A stretch of DNA of 7,601 nucleotides from positions 1 to 7,601 of the forward strand of contig DATGLH010000043.1 of NCBI GenBank assembly GCA_035294225.1. The letters are read 5' to 3'. Position 1 is the stretch's first letter. Every line of letters starts with the position of its first letter. This document shows, piece after piece, positions 1 through 6,600 of this stretch. The position numbers and the translations under genes were made by a program. Under the pieces are notes generated by a model. The model saw only the letters and a list, made by a program, of their open reading frames with translations. It was not told the DNA's origin and searched no databases. This stretch comes from Trebonia sp035294225. Lineage in GTDB: Bacteria; Actinomycetota; Actinomycetes; Streptosporangiales; Streptosporangiaceae.

Positions 1-167
1 ACGTGGTGACCCAGCTCGCGGCGGCCTCCCGCGCCCTGGACCGGGCCGGCTTTGCGATCATCGCCACCGGCCTGCGGCAGTGCGCGCTCAACGGCGACGG
101 CACGGCCGACGCCGACCGCGAGCGGCTCGAACGGCTCTTCCCCTCCCCGGCCCCTGGCCTGGCCTGA
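1..167 (+). CDS. CsoR/FrmR-family (DUF156) metal- or sulfur-sensing repressor, 3' end only
   Basis: The last 54 residues of a protein whose 5' end lies outside the window; it ends at TGA 165-167. The visible start VVTQLAAASRALDRAGF, followed by ATGLRQC, matches helices 2 and 3 of the CsoR/RcnR/FrmR family, small all-helical tetrameric repressors that leave DNA when metal, persulfide or aldehyde reacts with conserved Cys/His residues. The conserved helix-2 Cys is present (TGC 81-83). The residue four positions before it, a Cu(I)-ligand His in copper-sensing CsoR, is Gly here. That argues against classical copper sensing and fits the His-less group of the family. The first sensor Cys would be upstream of the window, so the ligand set cannot be completed. 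The gene converges on the DUF1330 gene. Family call is good; the inducer is unknown. Confidence 0.8.
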   Translation, partial: VVTQLAAASRALDRAGFAIIATGLRQCALNGDGTADADRERLERLFPSPAPGLA

Positions 168-229
168 CCGGGCCGGCGCCCCGGCCGTCACGGTCCCCGG
201 CCTGACCGGGCCGGCGCCCCGGCCGTCAC
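161..229. repeat. 31-bp direct repeat at convergent gene ends
   Basis: Two identical 31-bp copies lie at 161-191 and 199-229 (period 38 bp). The first copy contains the stop codons of both converging genes: TGA 165-167 on + and the complement of TCA 188-190 on -. Each copy holds a small GC hairpin, CCGGG...CCCGG with a 7-nt loop, that could act as a weak bidirectional terminator. No T-tract follows, so terminator function is only a possibility. The period is not a multiple of three, so the duplication changes the reading frame of the DUF1330 tail. Confidence 0.75.
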
Positions 230-553
230 CGCGGCGCTGCTGCGGCCCTGGGCCTCTTTGGCCGTCACGCCCTCCACGGACACCGTCACGCCCTCCACGG
301 ACATCAGCACCCGGCCCTTGAAGGAAGCGGGGGTGATGGCGCGTGCCTGTGCGTACTCGGGCGAGTCATGCCATGATTGAGCGCCCTCGAGCGCGGGGAA
401 CTCGACCATCGAGATGGGAGCCGACGGCGACCCGCCTTCGGCAACCACCGGCTCGGCGTTCGAGGCGACGAAACGCTCGATTGCGGGGCCGGTAGGTTCG
501 GCGTAACGCCGGACCGTTGCCTCATCCGCGATTCCCGCAATGGCTGAGATCAC
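188..553 (-). CDS. DUF1330-family small protein, possibly 5'-damaged
   Basis: A 121-residue reading frame from GTG 553-551 to TGA 190-188. Residues about 35-90 match the DUF1330 (ferredoxin-like alpha/beta-barrel dimer) pattern: EPVVAEGG, then MVEFPALEGAQSWHDSPEYA, then RVLMSVEGVT. No biochemical role is established for most members. DUF1330 proteins usually begin M-x-AYVIS. Here AAY lies in frame just upstream of the GTG, but no ATG, GTG, TTG or CTG precedes it before a stop at 610-608, so the first beta strand is clipped at this start. The C-terminus is also odd: a perfect 21-bp tandem duplication repeats SVEGVTV, followed by about 24 residues of low-complexity tail. The gene may be functional with a GTG start coupled to an upstream leader, or may be decaying. 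Family call is good; integrity is uncertain. Confidence 0.65.
   Translation of the reverse strand: MISAIAGIADEATVRRYAEPTGPAIERFVASNAEPVVAEGGSPSAPISMVEFPALEGAQSWHDSPEYAQARAITPASFKGRVLMSVEGVTVSVEGVTAKEAQGRSSAAVTAGAPARSGRGP
262..303. repeat. Perfect 21-bp tandem duplication in the DUF1330 tail
   Basis: Two identical adjacent 21-bp units, 262-282 and 283-303, lie inside the DUF1330 reading frame. Because 21 is a multiple of three, the unit inserts seven codons (read on the - strand as a repeated SVEGVTV) just where the family's domain normally ends. It looks like a slippage or duplication event at a poorly constrained C-terminus. Confidence 0.85.
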
Positions 554-615
554 ATATGCGGCAGGCTGCTGCGATGCGTTCCCGCCTCTGCGCCGCGGCC
601 GGGCTTCTCATTCAT
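550..615 (-). CDS. Possible 21-codon leader ORF with strong Shine-Dalgarno
   Basis: On the - strand a very strong Shine-Dalgarno (AGAGGAGGAG, complement of 616-625) precedes ATG 615-613. This opens a 21-codon frame beginning MNEKPGRGAEAG and stopping at TGA 552-550. The stop overlaps the GTG start of the DUF1330 frame as GTGA, the classic arrangement for translational coupling. A second ATG (611-609), with better spacing to the Shine-Dalgarno, opens a third frame. Neither ATG is in the DUF1330 frame. Either this is a coupled leader peptide, or the original DUF1330 start lay here and a small indel has separated it from its frame. The peptide resembles nothing I recognise. Confidence 0.3.
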   Translation of the reverse strand: MNEKPGRGAEAGTHRSSLPHM

Positions 616-667
616 CTCCTCCTCTGCCGGACCAGTGGAGGGGCCCCTGCCACGACGCCGTTATCTA

Positions 668-705
668 GCAATCCATTGGCTGCATTAATGCAGCCAATGG
701 ATTGC
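668..705. repeat. Perfect 38-bp palindrome without spacer
   Basis: Nineteen consecutive base pairs are perfectly symmetric around the point between 686 and 687, with centre CTGCATTAATGCAG. The left arm begins GCAATCCATTGG and the right arm ends CCAATGGATTGC. Pairing stops cleanly at 667/706. The element is about 47% GC in a region far richer in GC. It lies between the end of the phosphatase gene and the start of the DUF1330/leader unit on the - strand. It could be a regulator-binding site, a cruciform-forming element, a terminator stem (no T-tract follows on either strand) or a remnant of a small mobile element. No flanking target duplication is visible. Confidence 0.95.
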
Positions 706-755
706 GCCTACGGGGCCGACGGGGCCGGATGGAGAAGCACGTGGGCTGGCCGACC

Positions 756-848
756 GGGCAGCCGCGCGGGCGGAGCGGGCAGCCGCGCGGGCGGAGCGAG
801 CAGAACGGAGCAGAACGGGCGGAGCGGGCAGAACGGAGCGGGCGGAGC
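756..848. repeat. 21-bp tandem repeats, degenerating into GGAGC-rich units
   Basis: Two perfect 21-bp units (GGGCAGCCGCG then CGGGCGGAGC) occupy 756-776 and 777-797. A degenerate array follows to about 848, built from GGGCGGAGC and GAGCAGAACG pieces. It sits 35 bp downstream of the phosphatase stop in the direction of that gene's transcription, so it would be in its 3' untranslated region. It has no open frame with a plausible product. Confidence 0.8.
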
Positions 849-882
849 TACGCAGCCCGACCGGATTGCGTTATTTATGACC

Positions 883-3411
883 TTAGTCCGGTTCCGTCGG
901 CGCGGCGGCGCCGGGGCGTCCGGGGCGGTGGCCCACCGCCCCGCTCTTTCCGGGGCTGTGCCCCACCGCCCCAGAAAAAGCCGGGCGCACCCAGCCGCAT
1001 CGCGGCACGCCAGAACCAGGAACCACAACGTAATCGCCGGCGCGTCCGTGGCGGGCCGGCGGCAGCCGGCCGGGCCGGGGCAGGCCGGCGGGGCCGGGAA
1101 GCACGGAAGCTAACAGGATCCGCAACGCGACCAGGCACGCGTCGTCGCCGGTGTCGCTCGCCGCGCTGGACAAGATCCGGTCGGCCTGGCTGGCCGCGTC
1201 CGGGCCCGCGGGGACGGCGGCCGCGCTGAGCTCGCGCAGCGCGTCGCTGATCGAGCCGGCGCGGCGCTCGATCAGGCCGTCGGTGAACAGCAGCAGCGCG
1301 TCGCCGCTGCGCATCTGGAGGACGGCCTCTTCGTATTCGGCGTCGGGATCCATGCCGAGCAGCACGCCGCCGGGCAGCGGCAGCGTCTCGGCCGTGCCGT
1401 CGCGGACCAGGATCGGGGGCAGGTGCCCGGCGCGCGCCCAGCGCAGCACGCGCGTCTCCGGGTCGTACCGCCCGCAGACGACGGTTCCGGCGAGCCCTTC
1501 GGTGAGGTGGCAGGCCGCGTAGTTGAGGTGCCTGAGCAGCTCGGCGGGGCCGGCTCCGGTGGCGACGAGCCCGCGCAGCGCGTTGCGCGCGGCGATCATG
1601 CCGGTCACCGCGTCGATGCCGTGACCCGTGATGTCCCCCACCACGACCAGCAGGTCCTTGCCCGGCAGCAGCAGCGCGTCGTACCAGTCCCCGGCTACCA
1701 GGTGGCCGGCCTCGGCCGGGCGGTAGCGCACCGCGACCTCCACGCCCGCGGCCTCTACCGGCGGCGCGTCCGGCGGCATGATGGCGCGCTGCAGCCGGAT
1801 CGCGAGCTCGTGCTCCTCCGCGGCACGGTGCGCCACGTCGGCGAGCTGGTCGCGGGTCGCGGCGAGCGCGACCTGGGTGTGGTACTGCGCGGACACGTCC
1901 TGGAAGGCGCCGCGCAGCGCTACCACCTGGCCGCCGCCCAGGACCGGCTCGGCGAAGACCCGGATCTGCCGCACGACCGTGTCGCCGGGCCGGACGATGC
2001 GGAACACCGTCGCGGCGGGCTCGCCCTGCCGCAGCAGCGCCTCGCGGAACCGCCGGACGGGGCCGCGGTCCGCCGCGATGACGAAGTTGTGCAGGTCGGC
2101 GATGGCGATCGGGGCGACGCTGCGCGGATCGAGGCCGAAGAGAGCAAACGCCGATTCGGTCCAGCGGACCGCCCCGGTCGTGAGGTTCTCCTCCCAGGCG
2201 CCCATCTGGCCGAGGCGCTGGGCGTGCCCGAGCAGCTCGGCGAGCCGCCCGGGCTCGCCGGCCGCCCGCCAGGTGAACAGCACGCCATCGAAGAACGGGG
2301 CGGCGTGCAGGTCGCCGACCTCGACCGCATCCCGCGCGCCGGTCAGCGGGGCGGTGACCGCGCCCGGGACGTGTTCGGCGTGGCCGCTGGCGAGGATCCG
2401 GTCCGCCCGGGCGAACAGGCCGTCGCCGGACATCGAGGCGGGATACGCCTCGAGCAGGGTCAGCCCGGCCACTTCCCGTGCCGGGCGGCCCGCCGGGTCG
2501 ACGTACCCCGGGCTGACGTGCAAGATGGCGAAATCGGCGACGTTCCCGGCGGCGTCGCGCAGCGGCCTGACGAGCAGCGCCGATCCGGCCACCTCGTCCA
2601 GCGCGGTGAACAGCGCGGGCGACGGGGCGAATGCCCCTATGGGCGAGTGCGCGAGGCGCAGGCCGAGCACCTCCGCGAACCCCGCCACGGCGGCGGACAT
2701 CCGGGCGCGCATATCGGTGCTGAAGCCGGCCCGCGGCGTGGCCCACCAGGCCTCCACCACGCCGAGCAGGACGCCTGCGCGGTCCCGCAGCGGCAGCAGC
2801 GCGCGGGCCGCGTCCCTTCCCCACGGCACGAGGGCCGGCGCCGGGTCCCCGGCCGGGGAGCCGGCGTGCAGCCACAGGGCCCCGCCCGCGGCGACCACCC
2901 GCTGCTGCGCGCAGTCGAACTGGGGCGGCAGCCGCCGCCACCGGCTCGCCTCGGTGCCGCCGAGGCCGGCGTGGCCGAGCATCTCCAGGCTGCCGTCGGA
3001 CTCAAGCAGCCACACCGCGGCCGCCGCCACGCCGAACAGGGGCCGCAGCTGCCCGGCCAGCGCCCCGACGAGTTCCATCCCGTCCCTGGCGCGCTCGCTC
3101 CTGGCCGCGGCGACCGGGTCGTGCGGCTCCAGGCGGCGGCCCGGCGGCGGCTCCGGCGCCGACGGCGGGTCCTGGCGGAGCACGGCGGCGGCCATCTCCG
3201 CCAGCGGCAGCCCGGCCGCGGCGGCCATGTCGGCAAGCTGTCCGGCCGCCTCGGCCGCCGAACACTGGTGGCGCTCCATCAGCACGCCCCTGGCCATCGC
3301 CACGACGGCGGCCATAGCGGTCTGGGCCCGTGCCGCCGCCAGCTCCTGCCGCTGGCGCTCGACCACAGCGGCCAGCCGCGGCGTGTCATTCTCGCCGTCC
3401 GCTGTGATCAC
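883..3411 (-). CDS. ANTAR-GAF-PAS-PAS-PP2C (SpoIIE/RsbU-type) serine/threonine phosphatase
   Basis: About 842 residues from GTG 3411-3409. I prefer this start because GGGAG (complement of 3421-3425) lies 9 nt upstream and the protein then begins just before the first domain; the frame stays open to an ATG at 3615 that lacks a Shine-Dalgarno. Order: ANTAR-like segment at about 22-78 (MARGVLMERHQCSAAEAA), GAF-like region about 110-255, a PAS-like region about 275-385, a second PAS about 395-510 (MGAWEENLTTGAVRWTESAF), a helical linker, and a PP2C domain about 535-765. The metal-binding acidic residues are present: GDWYD (D575, D578), GDITGHG (D593), TDG (D711) and DD756-757, so it should be active. 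Such phosphatases dephosphorylate anti-anti-sigma factors in partner-switching pathways; the substrate here is not visible. No membrane segment. After VALRIL a tail of about 75 residues enters GC hairpin repeats. It is divergent from the hybrid kinase gene. Confidence 0.9.
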   Translation of the reverse strand: MITADGENDTPRLAAVVERQRQELAAARAQTAMAAVVAMARGVLMERHQCSAAEAAGQLADMAAAAGLPLAEMAAAVLRQDPPSAPEPPPGRRLEPHDPVAAARSERARDGMELVGALAGQLRPLFGVAAAAVWLLESDGSLEMLGHAGLGGTEASRWRRLPPQFDCAQQRVVAAGGALWLHAGSPAGDPAPALVPWGRDAARALLPLRDRAGVLLGVVEAWWATPRAGFSTDMRARMSAAVAGFAEVLGLRLAHSPIGAFAPSPALFTALDEVAGSALLVRPLRDAAGNVADFAILHVSPGYVDPAGRPAREVAGLTLLEAYPASMSGDGLFARADRILASGHAEHVPGAVTAPLTGARDAVEVGDLHAAPFFDGVLFTWRAAGEPGRLAELLGHAQRLGQMGAWEENLTTGAVRWTESAFALFGLDPRSVAPIAIADLHNFVIAADRGPVRRFREALLRQGEPAATVFRIVRPGDTVVRQIRVFAEPVLGGGQVVALRGAFQDVSAQYHTQVALAATRDQLADVAHRAAEEHELAIRLQRAIMPPDAPPVEAAGVEVAVRYRPAEAGHLVAGDWYDALLLPGKDLLVVVGDITGHGIDAVTGMIAARNALRGLVATGAGPAELLRHLNYAACHLTEGLAGTVVCGRYDPETRVLRWARAGHLPPILVRDGTAETLPLPGGVLLGMDPDAEYEEAVLQMRSGDALLLFTDGLIERRAGSISDALRELSAAAVPAGPDAASQADRILSSAASDTGDDACLVALRILLASVLPGPAGLPRPGRLPPARHGRAGDYVVVPGSGVPRCGWVRPAFSGAVGHSPGKSGAVGHRPGRPGAAAPTEPD
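922..972. repeat. GC hairpin repeat inside the phosphatase 3' tail
   Basis: A perfect 10-bp inverted repeat with a 1-nt centre (GGGGCGGTGG / CCACCGCCCC) occupies 922-942. A smaller stem GGGGC/GCCCC follows at 952-964, and a further copy of CCACCGCCCC lies at 963-972. On the - strand the repeats encode two near-copies of SGAVGH-PGK/R in the phosphatase tail. Such GC hairpins resemble intergenic repetitive elements of high-GC actinomycetes more than coding sequence. No terminator-type T-tract follows the stem on the - strand. Confidence 0.7.
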
Positions 3412-3688
3412 CGCCTCCCGCTCCCAGTCCTCGACCCCGGGTTCCGCGACACGGAAAAGCTGCAACCCGCCGCGGGAGGACCTCAGCGAGCCGGCAGCGG
3501 CGTATGGCTGGCAGAGACTGCCGGGTCCGTTAGGGACATACTCAAGTGTAGATACTACGGTCGAGAATGACCCTCGCGTCGCTGGAGTGTACCGCTGATC
3601 CGGGCGTATCGGCATGTCCGGGAGCGGCTATCGTATAACAGTCAGTCGTCGCGAAACCGCCATAGCGACCGACAGATGGGAGCAGCCG
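3412..3688. promoter_or_regulatory. Shared divergent promoter region of phosphatase and hybrid kinase
   Basis: If both genes use the GTG starts chosen here, 277 bp separate them and must hold both promoters. The part from about 3525 to 3660 is clearly more AT-rich than its surroundings. A candidate -10 for the kinase is TATAAC at 3634-3639, 50 nt before its GTG, but no good -35 lies at the usual distance. I could not identify a convincing -10/-35 pair for the phosphatase or a SigB-type promoter on either strand. The region as promoter-bearing is likely; the specific box is weak. Confidence 0.5.
3678..3682 (+). promoter_or_regulatory. Shine-Dalgarno that decides the hybrid kinase start
   Basis: GGGAG lies 6 nt before GTG 3689-3691. 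The same frame is open to an ATG at 3614, but that codon has no comparable ribosome binding site and would put the gene inside the probable promoter region. The GTG is therefore the preferred start. Confidence 0.75.
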
Positions 3689-6600
3689 GTGACAGACGTT
3701 GACCATCAGCGGCCACGGCTTGACAGATCGGCTCTCGAGCAGCTCCTCGCGGGGCTGACCGCGGTCCGGGGCGGCGATTTCAGCACTCGCCTGGCGCCGG
3801 CCGGCGACCCGCTCCTCGACGAGATCGCCATCGTGTTCAACGGGATGGCCGACCAGCTTGACCAGTTCACCTCGGAGGTGACCCGGGTGGCCCGCGAGGT
3901 GGGCACCGAGGGCAAGCTGGGCGGGCAGGCCCATGTGCCGGGGGTCTCCGGCACCTGGAAGGACCTGACCGATTCGGTCAACGCGATGGCAGGCAACCTG
4001 ACCACGCAGGTGCGGAACATCGCTCAGGTGGCGACCGCGGTGGCCAAGGGCGACCTCACGCAGAAGATCGCCGTCGACGCGCGGGGGGAGATCCTCGAGC
4101 TCAAGACCACGATCAACACGATGGTCGACCAGCTATCGGCGTTCGCCGACGAAGTGACCCGGGTGGCCCGCGAGGTCGGCACCCAGGGCAACCTCGGCGG
4201 GCAGGCGGTGGTCCGCGGCGTGTCCGGCACCTGGAAGGACCTGACCGACAACGTCAACTCGATGGCGGACAACCTGACCAGCCAGGTGCGCAACATCGCG
4301 CTGGTTACCACGGCGGTCGCCCAGGGCGACCTGACCAAGAAGATCGACGTGGACGCGCGGGGGGAGATCCTCGAGCTCAAGACCACGATCAACACGATGG
4401 TCGACCAGCTATCGGCGTTCGCCTCCGAGGTCACCCGGGTGGCCCGCGAGGTCGGCCGGGAGGGCAAGCTCGGCGGGCAGGCCGAGGTCGAGGGCGTGTC
4501 CGGCACCTGGAAGCGGCTGACCGAGAACGTCAACGAGCTGGCCGGGAACCTGACCCGCCAGGTGCGGGCGATCGCCGCGGTGACCAGCGCGGTCGCGGCC
4601 GGCGACCTGACCCAGTCCATCTCGGTCGAGGCCGAGGGCGAGGTCGCCGAGCTCAAGGACAACATCAACGCGATGGTCAAGTCGCTGCGGGAGACCGTGC
4701 AGGCCTCGCAGGAGCAGGACTGGCTGAAGACGAACCTGGCCAGCATCGGGTCCATGCTGCAGGGCCACCGGGACCTGGAGGTCGTCGCCGAGCTGATCAT
4801 GGAAGAGCTGGCCCCGCTGCTCGGGGCGCAGCACGGGGCGTTCTTCCTGGCCGAGGAGTCCGACGGCGAGGCCAGGCTGCGGCTCATCGCCGGGTACGGG
4901 CTGCGGGCGGACAAGGACGCGCCGATCCAGTACCGGATCGGGCAGTCGCTCATCGGCCAGGTGGCCAGGAGCAAGCGGGCGATCGTGGTCGACAACCTCC
5001 CGCCGGGCTACATCAAGGTCTCCTCCGGCCTCGGCGATGCGGCGCCGACGAGCCTGGCCGTGGTCCCCCTCACGTTCGAGGACCGGGTGCTCGGCGTGAT
5101 GGAACTCGCCTCGTTCACCAAGTTCACCCGGATCCAGCTCGACTTCCTCCAGCAGCTCACCGAGACGCTCGGCGTCAGCGTCAACGCGATCATCGCCAAC
5201 TCCCGCACCGACGCGCTGCTGAAGGAATCGCAGCGGCTGACGGCGGAGTTGCAGGCACGTTCGGCGGAGTTGCAGGCGCGCTCGGAGGAGCTACAGCGGT
5301 CCAACGCGGACCTGGAGGAGAAGGCCGCGCTGCTGGCCGCCCAGAAGCAGGACATCGAGACGAAGAACGCGGAGATCGAGCGGGCCAGGGCGGAGATCGA
5401 GGAGCGCGCGCGCCAGCTCGCGCTGGCCTCGCAGTACAAGTCGCAGTTCCTCGCGAACATGTCGCATGAGCTGCGGACGCCGCTGAACAGCCTGCTGATC
5501 CTGGCCCGGCTGCTCGCGCAGAACCCCGGCCGCAACCTCACCGCCAAGCAGGTCGAGTACGCGCACGTCATCTACTCGGCAGGCTCTGACCTGCTCCAGC
5601 TCATCAACGACATCCTCGACCTGTCCAAGGTCGAGGCGGGCCGGATGGACATCCATGCCGAGCGGTTCCCGCTGAGCGCCCTGGTGGAGGATCTGCAGGC
5701 GACCTTCCGCCCGCTGACGGCCGAGAAGGGGCTCGACTTCAACGTGGAGATCGGCGCCTCGGCGCCCACAGAGCTGGTCACCGACCGGCAGCGGCTGCGC
5801 CAGGTGCTCGGGAACCTGCTCTCCAACGCGGTCAAGTTCACCGAGCAGGGCTCGGTCACGCTGCGGGTGCGCGCTTCGTCCATGCCGGACGCCCCGGCGT
5901 CCGGCGACGCGGACGCCTCGGTCGTGGCGTTCGCCGTCACCGACACCGGGATCGGCATCGCGCCGGAGAACCTGGCCGTCATATTCGGCGCGTTCCAGCA
6001 GGGCGACGGCACGCTCAGCCGCCGGTACGGCGGCACCGGGCTCGGGCTGTCCATCGCCAGCGAGGTCAGCGCGCTGCTCGGCGGCCGGATCACCGCCGAA
6101 AGCGACCTTGGCCGGGGCAGCACGTTCACCCTCTACGTGCCGTCCGTGCTGCCGGACACCGCGCCGGACACGGTGCCCTCGTCCGCCGCGGCGGACGAGG
6201 TGACCCCGCCGGACATGGTGACCGCGGCGGACATGGTGACCGCGGCGGGCGGCAGGGACGGGGCGGCGGACGCCCTCGACGCCCTGGACGCGCTGGACGC
6301 GCTGGAGGATGCCGGGGAGCCGGCCGCCCCGGTCCCGGTCCCGGCCGGCCCGTCCCCGCTGGACCAGGGCGTCCTGGTGTTCGAGGGCGCCAGCGGCGGC
6401 TTGCTCACGCTGCTCGCGCACAGCGCGGTCTCCGACCTCGGCGACATAAGCGGCACCACGCGCGTCAGCACCGCGACCAGCCCCGCCGCGGGCGTCGCGA
6501 TGCTGGCCGCGGAGCCGTTCCGGTGCGTGGTGGCCGACCTGAGCCTGCCGTCCGCCCTGGAGTTCCTCGAGCAGGTTCAGGAAAAGCCCGAGCTGCGCGA

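Larger units (their letters stand above)
554..882. other. Gene-poor interval with a palindrome and tandem repeats
   Basis: Apart from the possible leader ORF, I see no convincing gene between the DUF1330 start and the phosphatase stop. The frames crossing it on the + strand are Arg/Gly/Ala-rich, without recognisable domains, and run on antisense through the phosphatase. The interval holds a strong - strand Shine-Dalgarno, a 38-bp perfect palindrome, a 21-bp tandem repeat block, and a small AT-rich patch (863-885) that includes the phosphatase stop codon. The palindrome lies about 115 bp upstream of the DUF1330 GTG, so this interval probably also holds that gene's promoter, but I cannot point to -35/-10 boxes with confidence. 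Confidence 0.6.

Noticed and set aside
973..980. A-rich run next to the GC hairpin as a terminator tail
   Set aside because: On the - strand the T-run comes before the hairpin in the direction of phosphatase transcription, and on the + strand it is A-rich, so the order is wrong for an intrinsic terminator.
517..1113. + strand frame covering the palindrome and tandem repeats
   Set aside because: Its product is low-complexity Arg/Gly/Ala sequence derived from the repeats, with no domain, and it overlaps the phosphatase tail.
3548..3558. Small inverted repeat GTAG-ATA-CTAC in the divergent promoter region
   Set aside because: Arms of only four bases are easily found by chance; no second copy or known operator match.
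1423..3570. Long + strand reading frame of 715 codons
   Set aside because: It is antisense to the phosphatase, has no recognisable domain and is rich in Arg/Gly/His, as expected for a GC-rich shadow frame.
3412..3615. Longer phosphatase start at ATG 3615
   Set aside because: No Shine-Dalgarno precedes it, it would overlap the AT-rich divergent promoter region, and the added 68 residues show no domain; GTG 3411 has a good ribosome binding site.
3876..4610. Regularly repeated DNA that could suggest a repeat array
   Set aside because: The repeats are in frame, about 92 codons long, and encode HAMP units; there are no short repeats with unique spacers, so this is not CRISPR.
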